A DNA stretch of 64,000 nt. Source: Kitasatospora sp. MAP5-34 (GTDB lineage Bacteria; Actinomycetota; Actinomycetes; Streptomycetales; Streptomycetaceae). The notes under the pieces were generated by a model that saw nothing but the letters and a program-made list of their open reading frames with translations, had not been told where the DNA came from and did not search any database. The position numbers and the translations under genes were made by a program. The stretch is taken from positions 52,883-116,882 of the forward strand of contig NZ_JARXZC010000023.1 of assembly GCF_029894335.1 (NCBI RefSeq), in the 5' to 3' direction. Shown piece by piece: positions 17,100 to 23,533 of this stretch; positions within the stretch are counted from its first letter, which is position 1, and the number at the start of each line of letters is the position of its first letter.

Positions 17100-18056
17100 C
17101 TACTGCCGCCCACGGAAGGTCCTGCGGTACTCGCGCGGCGGGACGCCGACCCGGCGGACGAAGGCCGGGCGGAGCGAGACCGCCGAGCCGAAGCCGCAGC
17201 GGACGGCGATCTCGTCCACCGGCAGGTCGGTCTCCTCCAGCAGGCGCTGGGCCGCCAGGACGCGCTGCTCCAGCAGCCACCGCAGCGGGGAGGTGCCGGT
17301 GGCCTCGGTGAAGCGGCGGGCGAAGGACCGTTCGGACATCACCGCCAGCTTCGCCAACTGCCCTACCGTCCAAGGGGTTTCCAACGAGGCAAGAACGGCC
17401 GAGCGGACGGCCGCGAGCGGGTCGTCCCGGTCGCTCTGCTCCGGCACCGGGGAGGGGATGAACTGGGCCTGGCCCCCGGCCCGGAAGGGCGCGGTGACCA
17501 TCTGGCGGGCCACCGCTGCGGCGGCCTGCTGGCCGTGCGCCGAGCGGACCAGGTGCAGGCAGAGGTCGATCCCGGCGGCGACACCGGCGGAGGTCCAGAC
17601 GTCGCCGTCGCCGGTGAACAGCACCTCCGGGTCGACCCGTACCGCCGGGCGCCGGCGGGCGAGTTCGGCGGCCAGCCACCAGTGCGTGGTGGCGCGGCGG
17701 CCGTCCAGCAGCCCGGCGTCGGCGAGCACGAACGCCCCCGTGCAGAGCGAGGCGACCGGGATACCGCGTGCGTGGACGGCACGCACCGCCTCCAGGACCT
17801 CGGGCGCCCTGCGCGCCAACGGGTCCTCGACCCCCGGGACGACCACCAGGTCGCAGTCGAGCAGCGCATCAGGACCATGGTCGGGCACCCGTTCGAGCCC
17901 GCCGCCGAGCCGGACCCGCTCCCGGTCCGGACCGCAGACCCGCAGGTCGAAGGAGGGCAACCCGGCCCGGCCGGGCCTGTTCGACCAGACCTCGCCGATC
18001 ACGGCATAGTCGAAGACCCGTACACCGTCGAAGATCAGGCATCCCACCGTCCGCAT
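17100..18056 (-). CDS. GlxA-type AraC regulator with DJ-1/PfpI domain
   Basis: A 318-residue regulator. The N-terminal DJ-1/PfpI glutamine-amidotransferase-like domain (about 1-180) carries the nucleophile-elbow motif ASLCTGAFVLADAGLL. The C-terminal AraC double HTH (about 215-315) contains MSERSFARRFTEATGTSP and a canonical ending with CGFGSAVSLRPAFVRRVGVPPREYRR. No enzymatic role is expected; the DJ-1 domain usually senses ligands. The promoter looks leaderless: TAGATT (18063-18068) then 6 nt then ATG. It is divergent from the isochorismatase-family gene with only 71 bp between, which suggests that it controls that gene. Confidence 0.88.
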   Translation of the reverse strand: MRTVGCLIFDGVRVFDYAVIGEVWSNRPGRAGLPSFDLRVCGPDRERVRLGGGLERVPDHGPDALLDCDLVVVPGVEDPLARRAPEVLEAVRAVHARGIPVASLCTGAFVLADAGLLDGRRATTHWWLAAELARRRPAVRVDPEVLFTGDGDVWTSAGVAAGIDLCLHLVRSAHGQQAAAAVARQMVTAPFRAGGQAQFIPSPVPEQSDRDDPLAAVRSAVLASLETPWTVGQLAKLAVMSERSFARRFTEATGTSPLRWLLEQRVLAAQRLLEETDLPVDEIAVRCGFGSAVSLRPAFVRRVGVPPREYRRTFRGRQ

Positions 18057-18127
18057 GGCAGGAATCTATCGATCACCGGCAGCCGAAACCCTCACCGGGC
18101 CCGCCCGCCCGGCCGCACGATGGATCC

Positions 18128-18721
18128 ATGACGAACACCAGCGCATTCGACGCCCCCCTCCAGATCGCCGCAGACGCGGTCCTGATCGTGATCGACGTCC
18201 AGAAGGGCTTCGAGGACTACGAGTTCTGGGGCCCCCGTGACAACCCCGCCGCCGAGGAGCGGATGGCGGAGATCCTGGACGCCTGGCAGGCCACCGGCCG
18301 CCCGGTCGTGATGGTGCAACACAAGTCGGCAGTGGGCCCGTTGATGCCCGGCACCCCCGGGTACGAGCTGAAGCCGGTGGCGGCGGGCGCCAAGTGGGAC
18401 CTGCACATCACCAAGACCGTCAACAGCGCCTTCTACGGCACCCCCGACCTGCACGCCTGGCTCCAGGAGCGCGGCGCCACCCAGCTGGTGACCATCGGGA
18501 TCATCACCAACGCCTGCAACGAGGTCACCGCCCGGATGGGCGGAAACCTGGGCTACGACGTGGTCTTCCCGATCGACGCGATGCACACCTTCGACATGGC
18601 CGGCCCGGACGGCGAGGTCATCCCCGCCGCCGAACTCGCCCGCAGCACGGCGGCCGTACTGCACCGGATGCGCTTCGCCAAGGTGGTCACCACCGAGGCA
18701 CTGCTCGCCGCAGCCCAGTAG
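18128..18721 (+). CDS. Isochorismatase-family cysteine hydrolase
   Basis: A 197-residue cytoplasmic hydrolase with the family's catalytic triad: Asp in LIVIDVQKGF, Lys in HITKTVNSAF and Cys in GIITNACNEVTAR. The family includes nicotinamidases, N-carbamoylsarcosine amidases and isochorismatases; no neighbouring gene tells which reaction applies. The GFEDYEFWGPRDNP segment after the first motif is typical of a Streptomyces subfamily of unknown substrate. It is divergent from the DJ-1/AraC regulator, a common pairing. The stop codon lies inside the first unit of a 16-bp tandem repeat. Confidence 0.88.
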   Translation: MTNTSAFDAPLQIAADAVLIVIDVQKGFEDYEFWGPRDNPAAEERMAEILDAWQATGRPVVMVQHKSAVGPLMPGTPGYELKPVAAGAKWDLHITKTVNSAFYGTPDLHAWLQERGATQLVTIGIITNACNEVTARMGGNLGYDVVFPIDAMHTFDMAGPDGEVIPAAELARSTAAVLHRMRFAKVVTTEALLAAAQ

Positions 18722-18780
18722 CCGGCCCGGTCAGTAGCCGGCCCGGTCAACAGCGGGCCCTGTCAGCAGCCGGTCCGGTC
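18717..18780. repeat. Four 16-bp tandem repeats at a gene end
   Basis: AGTAGCCGGCCCGGTC occurs exactly twice (18717-18732, 18733-18748), followed by two diverged units starting at 18749 and 18765 and a partial fifth. The first unit contains the TAG stop of the isochorismatase-family gene. Confidence 0.85.
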
Positions 18781-18820
18781 AGCAGCGGGCGGAGCGGTGG
18801 CGGGCCGGACCGGGTACGAC

Positions 18821-19396
18821 TCAGAACTGCTGGGTGTGCAGCCAGTCGGCGAGGATCTTGGCGCAGTCGTCGACGGACTCGCGCCAGGCCCGGCCCGCGC
18901 CTTCGCCCGCCTCGTCGCTCACGTGCTTGATCAGCCGGAAGGGCACTCCGGCCCGCTGGGCGACGACGGCGATGGCGTAGCCCTCCATGTCGACCAGGTC
19001 CGCCTCCAGCGCGAGCCGGTCACGGGCCGCCGGGTCGGAGACGAAGAGGTCACCGGTGGCGAGCGTCGGCCCGGCCGTCTCGCTGACGGTGATCGCCGCT
19101 CCGTAGGTCTTGCCGGTGAGCGCGAACAGCGACGGGGTGTCGATGTCGTGCTGCAACACCCGCGCCACCTGGTGCGTCCCGGCCCAGCCCGGGCGGAGCG
19201 CGCCGGCCGTACCGAGGTTGACGATCTCCGACGGGTGCTCGCCCCGGGCCAGCACGGTGGCCAGGGCCGCAGTCGCGTTGATCTTCCCCATGCCCGTGAG
19301 CAGGACGGGGAAGGCGTCGCCGAGGTAGACGGCCTCCTCCTGCACCGCGACGACGATGAGCGGACGGGTGGGCGTGATCGTTCCGAGCAGACGCAT
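18821..19396 (-). CDS. Nucleosidase / phosphorylase-superfamily protein
   Basis: A 191-residue protein of the PNP/UDP-phosphorylase superfamily, close to 5'-methylthioadenosine/S-adenosylhomocysteine-type nucleosidases but shorter (about 190 against 230 residues). Visible motifs are LIVVAVQEEA at the N-terminus, VLLTGMGKINA, NLGTAGAL and the purine/ribose segment DLVDMEGYAIAVVA, whose ME-G-A pattern binds the 2'/3' hydroxyls. SDEAGEGAGRAW carries the catalytic Asp position. I chose the ATG at 19396 because TACCAT lies exactly 7 nt upstream, a leaderless arrangement; the ATG at 19405 would add three residues. The likely role is salvage of nucleoside by-products. Confidence 0.8.
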   Translation of the reverse strand: MRLLGTITPTRPLIVVAVQEEAVYLGDAFPVLLTGMGKINATAALATVLARGEHPSEIVNLGTAGALRPGWAGTHQVARVLQHDIDTPSLFALTGKTYGAAITVSETAGPTLATGDLFVSDPAARDRLALEADLVDMEGYAIAVVAQRAGVPFRLIKHVSDEAGEGAGRAWRESVDDCAKILADWLHTQQF

Positions 19397-19704
19397 GGGG
19401 TCCATGGTAGAACGGCCGTTCCCGGGGCACGAGCCCCGGTTCGGGTCGGGATCCGGGTCGGGAGCGGAGCAGCACAGGGCACCTCCCGCGCTGCCCGTCC
19501 ACATTCGTCCCCATCTGTAACCACTCATCCTGGAACGTCCCCGAACATCCCGGAACGGGCAGGTGACCGGCAGGCGACAGTCGTCCCGTCCGAAGCTCAA
19601 GATCGGCGCAACTCGCGTGTGACCACTCACCCGGACGGCCATACTGCTGGCATCGGGCCCACGCCCGGCACTCAGGGGCGGTCCACAGGGGGAAGGCGGG
19701 GCAG
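19397..19704. other. Divergent intergenic region upstream of the glnX-fha block
   Basis: About 300 bases without a gene. It must contain the promoter of the seven-gene block to the right; I see no confident -35/-10 pair. Short GGAAC/GAAC repeats occur at about 19532-19558, and a GAACGGCCGTTC palindrome lies just upstream of the nucleosidase promoter. Confidence 0.5.
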
Positions 19705-21108
19705 ATGGTGACACCTCCGGTACAGCCAGGAAGACCGGCGACGGCACTGCCCGTTCAGCGGGCAGCACCGAAGCCGGCCGAACGGGCGGTGGCACGGCTG
19801 CGGGGGGCGGCCGACACGGCGCCCGGGCGGCTGCGACTGGCGAGCGTGGTGCTGGCCGTGCTGGTGCTGGCCTTCGGCGCGCTGACGGCCTGGCAGGTCA
19901 GCAGCAGGGCGACTGCAGCGGGCCAGGTGTTCTCGCACAGCGAGCCGCTCAGCCAGGACGCCGCCGAGATCTACCGCTCACTGGCCGACGCCGACACCAC
20001 GGCGGCCGGCGGCTTCCTACTGGCGGGGGACGCGCCGCAGGCCGTCCGGGACCGCTACCAGAACGACCTCACGACGGCCGGCCGGCTGCTCACCGAGGCC
20101 GCCGCCCGGACCGGCCCGTCCTCCGGGGCCCAGCGGTGGGTGACCCAGCTGAACCAGGACCTGCCGCAGTACGCGGGCCTGGTGGAGACCGCCCGGGCCA
20201 ACGACCGGCAGGGGCTGCCGCTCGGCGGCGCGTATCTGCGCTACGCCTCCAACACGATGCAGGACACCATGCTGCCGGCCGCGCAACAGCTGGTCGACGT
20301 GGAGTCCCGGCAGCTGGACGCCGACTACGCGGACGCCCGCAGCTTCCCCTGGGCGGCCGCCGGGCTCGGCGTGGTCACACTCGCCGGTCTGATCCGGTGC
20401 CAGCTGCTGCTGCGCCGCCGGACCAACCGGGTGTTCAACCTGGGCCTGCTCGGCGCCACCGCCTCGGTACTGGCGGCGCTGGTCTGGCTGACGTCCGGCA
20501 CCGTGTCCGGCAGCGCCGACCTGTCGGCCAGCCGGAGCCACGGCGCCCTGCCGCTGCGGGCCCTCGACCAGGCCCGGACCGAGGCCCTGCAGTCCCGTGC
20601 CGCCGAGAACCTCGACCTGGTCGCCCGGGGCGCCACCGACAGCTACACCAAGCGCTGGGCGACGGTCACCGCGCTGCTCGCGGGCCCGCCGACGGTGGAC
20701 GGCAAGTCCCGGACCAAGGGCGGCATGCTCGACCAGGCCCGGGCGGGCGCGCCCGGCGAGGCCGGTGCTGACCTGACGCAGGCCAAGGCGCAGTTCGCCG
20801 TCTGGGACACCTGGCACCGGACAGCCGCCGCGAGCAACGACGCGGGCGACTACAACACCGCGCTCACGGACACCATCGGCAGCACCGGCAGCAACGGCAC
20901 GGGCACCAACAGCTCGGACAGCGCGTTCAACGCCATGGACCAGCAGCTCGCCAAGGCCGCGGTCGTGGAGCAGGCGGCGTTCAGGTCGGCGGCACAGGGT
21001 GTCGACGGTTCGCTGGGGATTCTGGCGGCAGGGGCGGCGCTGCTCGCGGCGCTGGCCACAGCGGGCGTACTCGTCGGCCTCGGCCGACGGCTGGCCGAGT
21101 ACCGGTAG
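19705..21108 (+). CDS. glnX: GlnX-like four-TM sensor protein
   Basis: A 467-residue membrane protein. Predicted TM helices are at about 45-63, 214-236, 243-265 and 436-460, giving two large extracytoplasmic domains (about 64-213 and 266-435), both helical and Ala/Gln/Asp-rich. The size, the topology and the position directly before a GlnH-type binding protein and a PknG-type kinase match mycobacterial GlnX, which passes the amino-acid signal from GlnH to cytoplasmic PknG. The extracytoplasmic helical domains resemble four-helix-bundle sensor modules. It begins a co-directional block (11 nt to the next gene). No enzyme motif is present. Homology to GlnX is inferred from architecture and gene order. 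Confidence 0.7.
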   Translation: MVTPPVQPGRPATALPVQRAAPKPAERAVARLRGAADTAPGRLRLASVVLAVLVLAFGALTAWQVSSRATAAGQVFSHSEPLSQDAAEIYRSLADADTTAAGGFLLAGDAPQAVRDRYQNDLTTAGRLLTEAAARTGPSSGAQRWVTQLNQDLPQYAGLVETARANDRQGLPLGGAYLRYASNTMQDTMLPAAQQLVDVESRQLDADYADARSFPWAAAGLGVVTLAGLIRCQLLLRRRTNRVFNLGLLGATASVLAALVWLTSGTVSGSADLSASRSHGALPLRALDQARTEALQSRAAENLDLVARGATDSYTKRWATVTALLAGPPTVDGKSRTKGGMLDQARAGAPGEAGADLTQAKAQFAVWDTWHRTAAASNDAGDYNTALTDTIGSTGSNGTGTNSSDSAFNAMDQQLAKAAVVEQAAFRSAAQGVDGSLGILAAGAALLAALATAGVLVGLGRRLAEYR

Positions 21109-21119
21109 CGGGGGCTGAG

Positions 21120-22094
21120 ATGACGATGCGCAAGGTTACGTCACGTCGGGCGACGGCAGCTCGGGTGCCGGTACGTTCGGCCGGTTCGGTACGGGCGAAG
21201 GCGGTGGTGGCGGCGGTCGTGGTGGCCACCGGGGTCCTCGGCGCGGGCACCTCCGAGGGCGCGCCCGCCGGGGCACCGGCCGCCGCGCCGCAGCTCGCGG
21301 CGGCGGACGCGGGCTGCGACATGCGCAGCCTGCCGCCCAGCACGTACGAGGGTGGGCCGAAGGTCCAGGAGATCAAGAAGCGCGGCACCCTGATCGTCGG
21401 CGTGGACCAGAACAGCTACCACTGGGGTTTCCGCAACCCGCAGACCGGGCGGATCGAGGGCTTCGACATCGACCTCGCGCGGGCGGTGGCGAAGTCCATC
21501 CTCGGGGACCCGGAGAAGGTGACCTTCAAGACCGTACCGACCGCCAAGCGTATCGATGCCGTCAAGAACGGCCAGGTGGATCTGATCACGCGTACGATGA
21601 CGATCACCTGCGACCGCCTGACCCAGATCTCCTTCTCCGCCCCCTACTTCGCCTCCGGCCAGCGACTGGTGGTACCGAAGGCGGCGAAAGTCACCTCGGT
21701 GGCTCAGGGGCTGAAGGGCAAGCGGGCGTGCGTGGCCGACCAGTCCTCCTCACAGACCGAGCTGGCCCGGATTTCCCGTGGGGCGGCCTCGGTCAAGGTG
21801 GTGGAGAACCAGTTGGACTGCCTGGTCCTGATGCAGCTCGGGCAGGTGGACGCGACGCTGACGGACGATGTGCTGGCGGCGGCCCAGACCTCGCAGGACC
21901 CGACGACCGAGCTGGCCGGCGAGACGATCGCCCCCGCCTTCATGGGGATCGCCATGAAGAAGGAGGACACCGACCTGGTCGCCCGGGTCAACCAGGTGCT
22001 GGCGGACTACCGGGCCGGCGGCGGTTGGCAGGACAGCTACAACCACTGGCTGGCACCGAGCATGGGCTCCTCCTCGGCGCAGTACCTGCCGTAG
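21120..22094 (+). CDS. glnH: GlnH-like extracytoplasmic amino-acid binding protein
   Basis: A 324-residue family 3 solute-binding protein. A basic N-terminus and one hydrophobic helix (about 25-43) direct export. Unlike classical GlnH there is no canonical lipobox; the nearest Cys (in DAGCDM) is poorly placed, so it is either secreted or anchored by the uncleaved helix. The binding fold is clear: IKKRGTLIVGVDQN, then GFDIDLARAVAKSILG, the ligand-pocket segment VDLITRTMTITCDR and a final WLAP-type helix. No amino-acid permease or ATPase gene is nearby, which fits a sensing rather than a transport role. In mycobacteria GlnH binds Asp/Glu and controls PknG through GlnX, and the order GlnX-GlnH-PknG is kept here. 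Confidence 0.82.
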   Translation: MTMRKVTSRRATAARVPVRSAGSVRAKAVVAAVVVATGVLGAGTSEGAPAGAPAAAPQLAAADAGCDMRSLPPSTYEGGPKVQEIKKRGTLIVGVDQNSYHWGFRNPQTGRIEGFDIDLARAVAKSILGDPEKVTFKTVPTAKRIDAVKNGQVDLITRTMTITCDRLTQISFSAPYFASGQRLVVPKAAKVTSVAQGLKGKRACVADQSSSQTELARISRGAASVKVVENQLDCLVLMQLGQVDATLTDDVLAAAQTSQDPTTELAGETIAPAFMGIAMKKEDTDLVARVNQVLADYRAGGGWQDSYNHWLAPSMGSSSAQYLP

Positions 22095-22140
22095 GCTGCC
22101 CGGTCGGCCGTGGTCGCGGCCGCTTGGAGGAATCACCTCG

Positions 22141-22227
22141 GTGACGGACCCGCGCGGCGGGAGCCGCCGGGGGCACCCGGGGGAAGAAGGAAGGACATGG
22201 CGTTGGCAGGATCTGCTGGCCCGGTGA
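22141..22227 (+). CDS. Possible 28-residue leader peptide overlapping the next gene
   Basis: A GTG at 22141 follows GGAGGAATC (spacing 9-10) and opens a 28-codon frame rich in Arg and Gly. It ends in TGA at 22225-22227, overlapping an ATG (22227) that is in frame with the coiled-coil gene. This could couple translation of that gene to the leader. It is too short to judge by composition alone and may be spurious. Confidence 0.3.
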   Translation: MTDPRGGSRRGHPGEEGRTWRWQDLLAR

Positions 22228-23528
22228 TGAGCCGGGAGGAGGTGGACCGCGCCCTGGTGCGGCTGAGCGCGGAGCGTGAGGCCGTGGAGGCCGCGCTGCT
22301 GTCCCTGCAGGACCATCCCGGGCGCCGCCTGCTGGAGGGCGCCGCGCTGAGCGGACGTACCCAGGAGCGCTGGTCCGTCGCCGAGCAGGGCCTGACGCTG
22401 CTCTGGGCGCTCTTCGACCGCTACTCCGAGGCGCTGGCCTCGGCCCGCGCGGTGCGCTCGCGGCGCAACCGTCCCGGCGCTCCGGAGCTCGCCGAGCTGA
22501 GCGAGCTGCTCAGCGGCGCCGCCGTGACCGTCTCCGGCAGCCGGCTGCCGGAGGTGGCGAGCGCGCTGCCGGCCCGGCTGGTCGAGCAGATCAGCCTGGC
22601 CGAGCTGATGAACCGGATGAACGCCTGGTACGCCACCGTGCTGGAGGTGGTGGACGCCGCCGACGCGGTCTGGTCGGCGCTGCCCACCCGGATAGACCTG
22701 CTGCTGGCCGAGCTCGGCCGGGTCCGGATGCTCTCCGCCTCGGTCGGCGTACGACCGGGCGTGCACCCGCTGGCCGACGATCTGGCCGGGCTGAACGACG
22801 AGTTGACGTCGCTGCGGGCCGAGGTGCTGGCCGACCCGCTGGCGCTCTGGCGGCCGGGCCGGGTGCCCGCGCAGCGCGGCGGCACCGCCGTCACGGCGAC
22901 CGCCGGCGCGCCCGCCGGGGCGGTGGACACCGAGCGCTTCGACCGGGCGGGCCGGGCCCTGGACGGCGTCCGGGTCGAGCTGGAGGGGCTGCTACGGCTG
23001 CGCGACGAGGCGCACGAGCGGCTCCAGCAGGTCGGTGACCTGCTGCAACGCGCCGACGCCACGCTCGCCGAGGCCCGGCGGGCCCGGGGCGAGGTGCTGG
23101 CGAAGATCGCCGCGACCGAGGTCCCGGCGGTGCCAGGGCCGGCCTCGGCGCTGCGCGAACGGATCGCGCTGGCGGTGGAGCTGCAGCAGACCGGCCAGTG
23201 GCACCGGCTGGCGCCACTGCTGGACACACTGGAGGACGCGGCCGCCAAGGAGCTGGACCGGGCCAGGCACTCGCTGACCGAGGTGGCCCAGCCGCTGGCG
23301 GTCCGCGCCGAGCTGCGCGGTCGGCTGGAGGCGTACAAGGCGATGGCCGCCCGACTCGGGGTCGCCGAGGACCCGGAGGTGATCGAACGCTTCGAGAAAG
23401 CCCGTTGGCTGCTCTGGAGCGCTCCGTGCGACCTGCGGGCGGCGGCGGACGCGGTCGGGCGGTTCCAGCAGGCACTGCGACCGGCGACGAAGCCGGCCGC
23501 TACGTATCAGGACGGGCAGGGGGCTTGA
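22197..23528 (+). CDS. Coiled-coil protein of the PknG block, unknown function
   Basis: A 443-residue, Ala/Leu/Glu/Arg-rich and almost entirely helical protein, with no TM helix or signal. Heptad-like stretches are strongest at about 10-40 and 240-300 (RVELEGLLRLRDEAHERLQQ), consistent with long coiled coils. No catalytic motif is evident. It lies between the binding-protein gene and the kinase gene, and its stop is 5 nt before the kinase start, so it is probably made together with PknG and may act as a scaffold; this is inference from position. The ATG at 22197 follows GAAGGAAGG. The ATG at 22227 (minus 10 residues), coupled to a possible upstream leader, is an alternative start. Confidence 0.7.
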   Translation: MALAGSAGPVMSREEVDRALVRLSAEREAVEAALLSLQDHPGRRLLEGAALSGRTQERWSVAEQGLTLLWALFDRYSEALASARAVRSRRNRPGAPELAELSELLSGAAVTVSGSRLPEVASALPARLVEQISLAELMNRMNAWYATVLEVVDAADAVWSALPTRIDLLLAELGRVRMLSASVGVRPGVHPLADDLAGLNDELTSLRAEVLADPLALWRPGRVPAQRGGTAVTATAGAPAGAVDTERFDRAGRALDGVRVELEGLLRLRDEAHERLQQVGDLLQRADATLAEARRARGEVLAKIAATEVPAVPGPASALRERIALAVELQQTGQWHRLAPLLDTLEDAAAKELDRARHSLTEVAQPLAVRAELRGRLEAYKAMAARLGVAEDPEVIERFEKARWLLWSAPCDLRAAADAVGRFQQALRPATKPAATYQDGQGA

Positions 23529-23533
23529 GTTTC

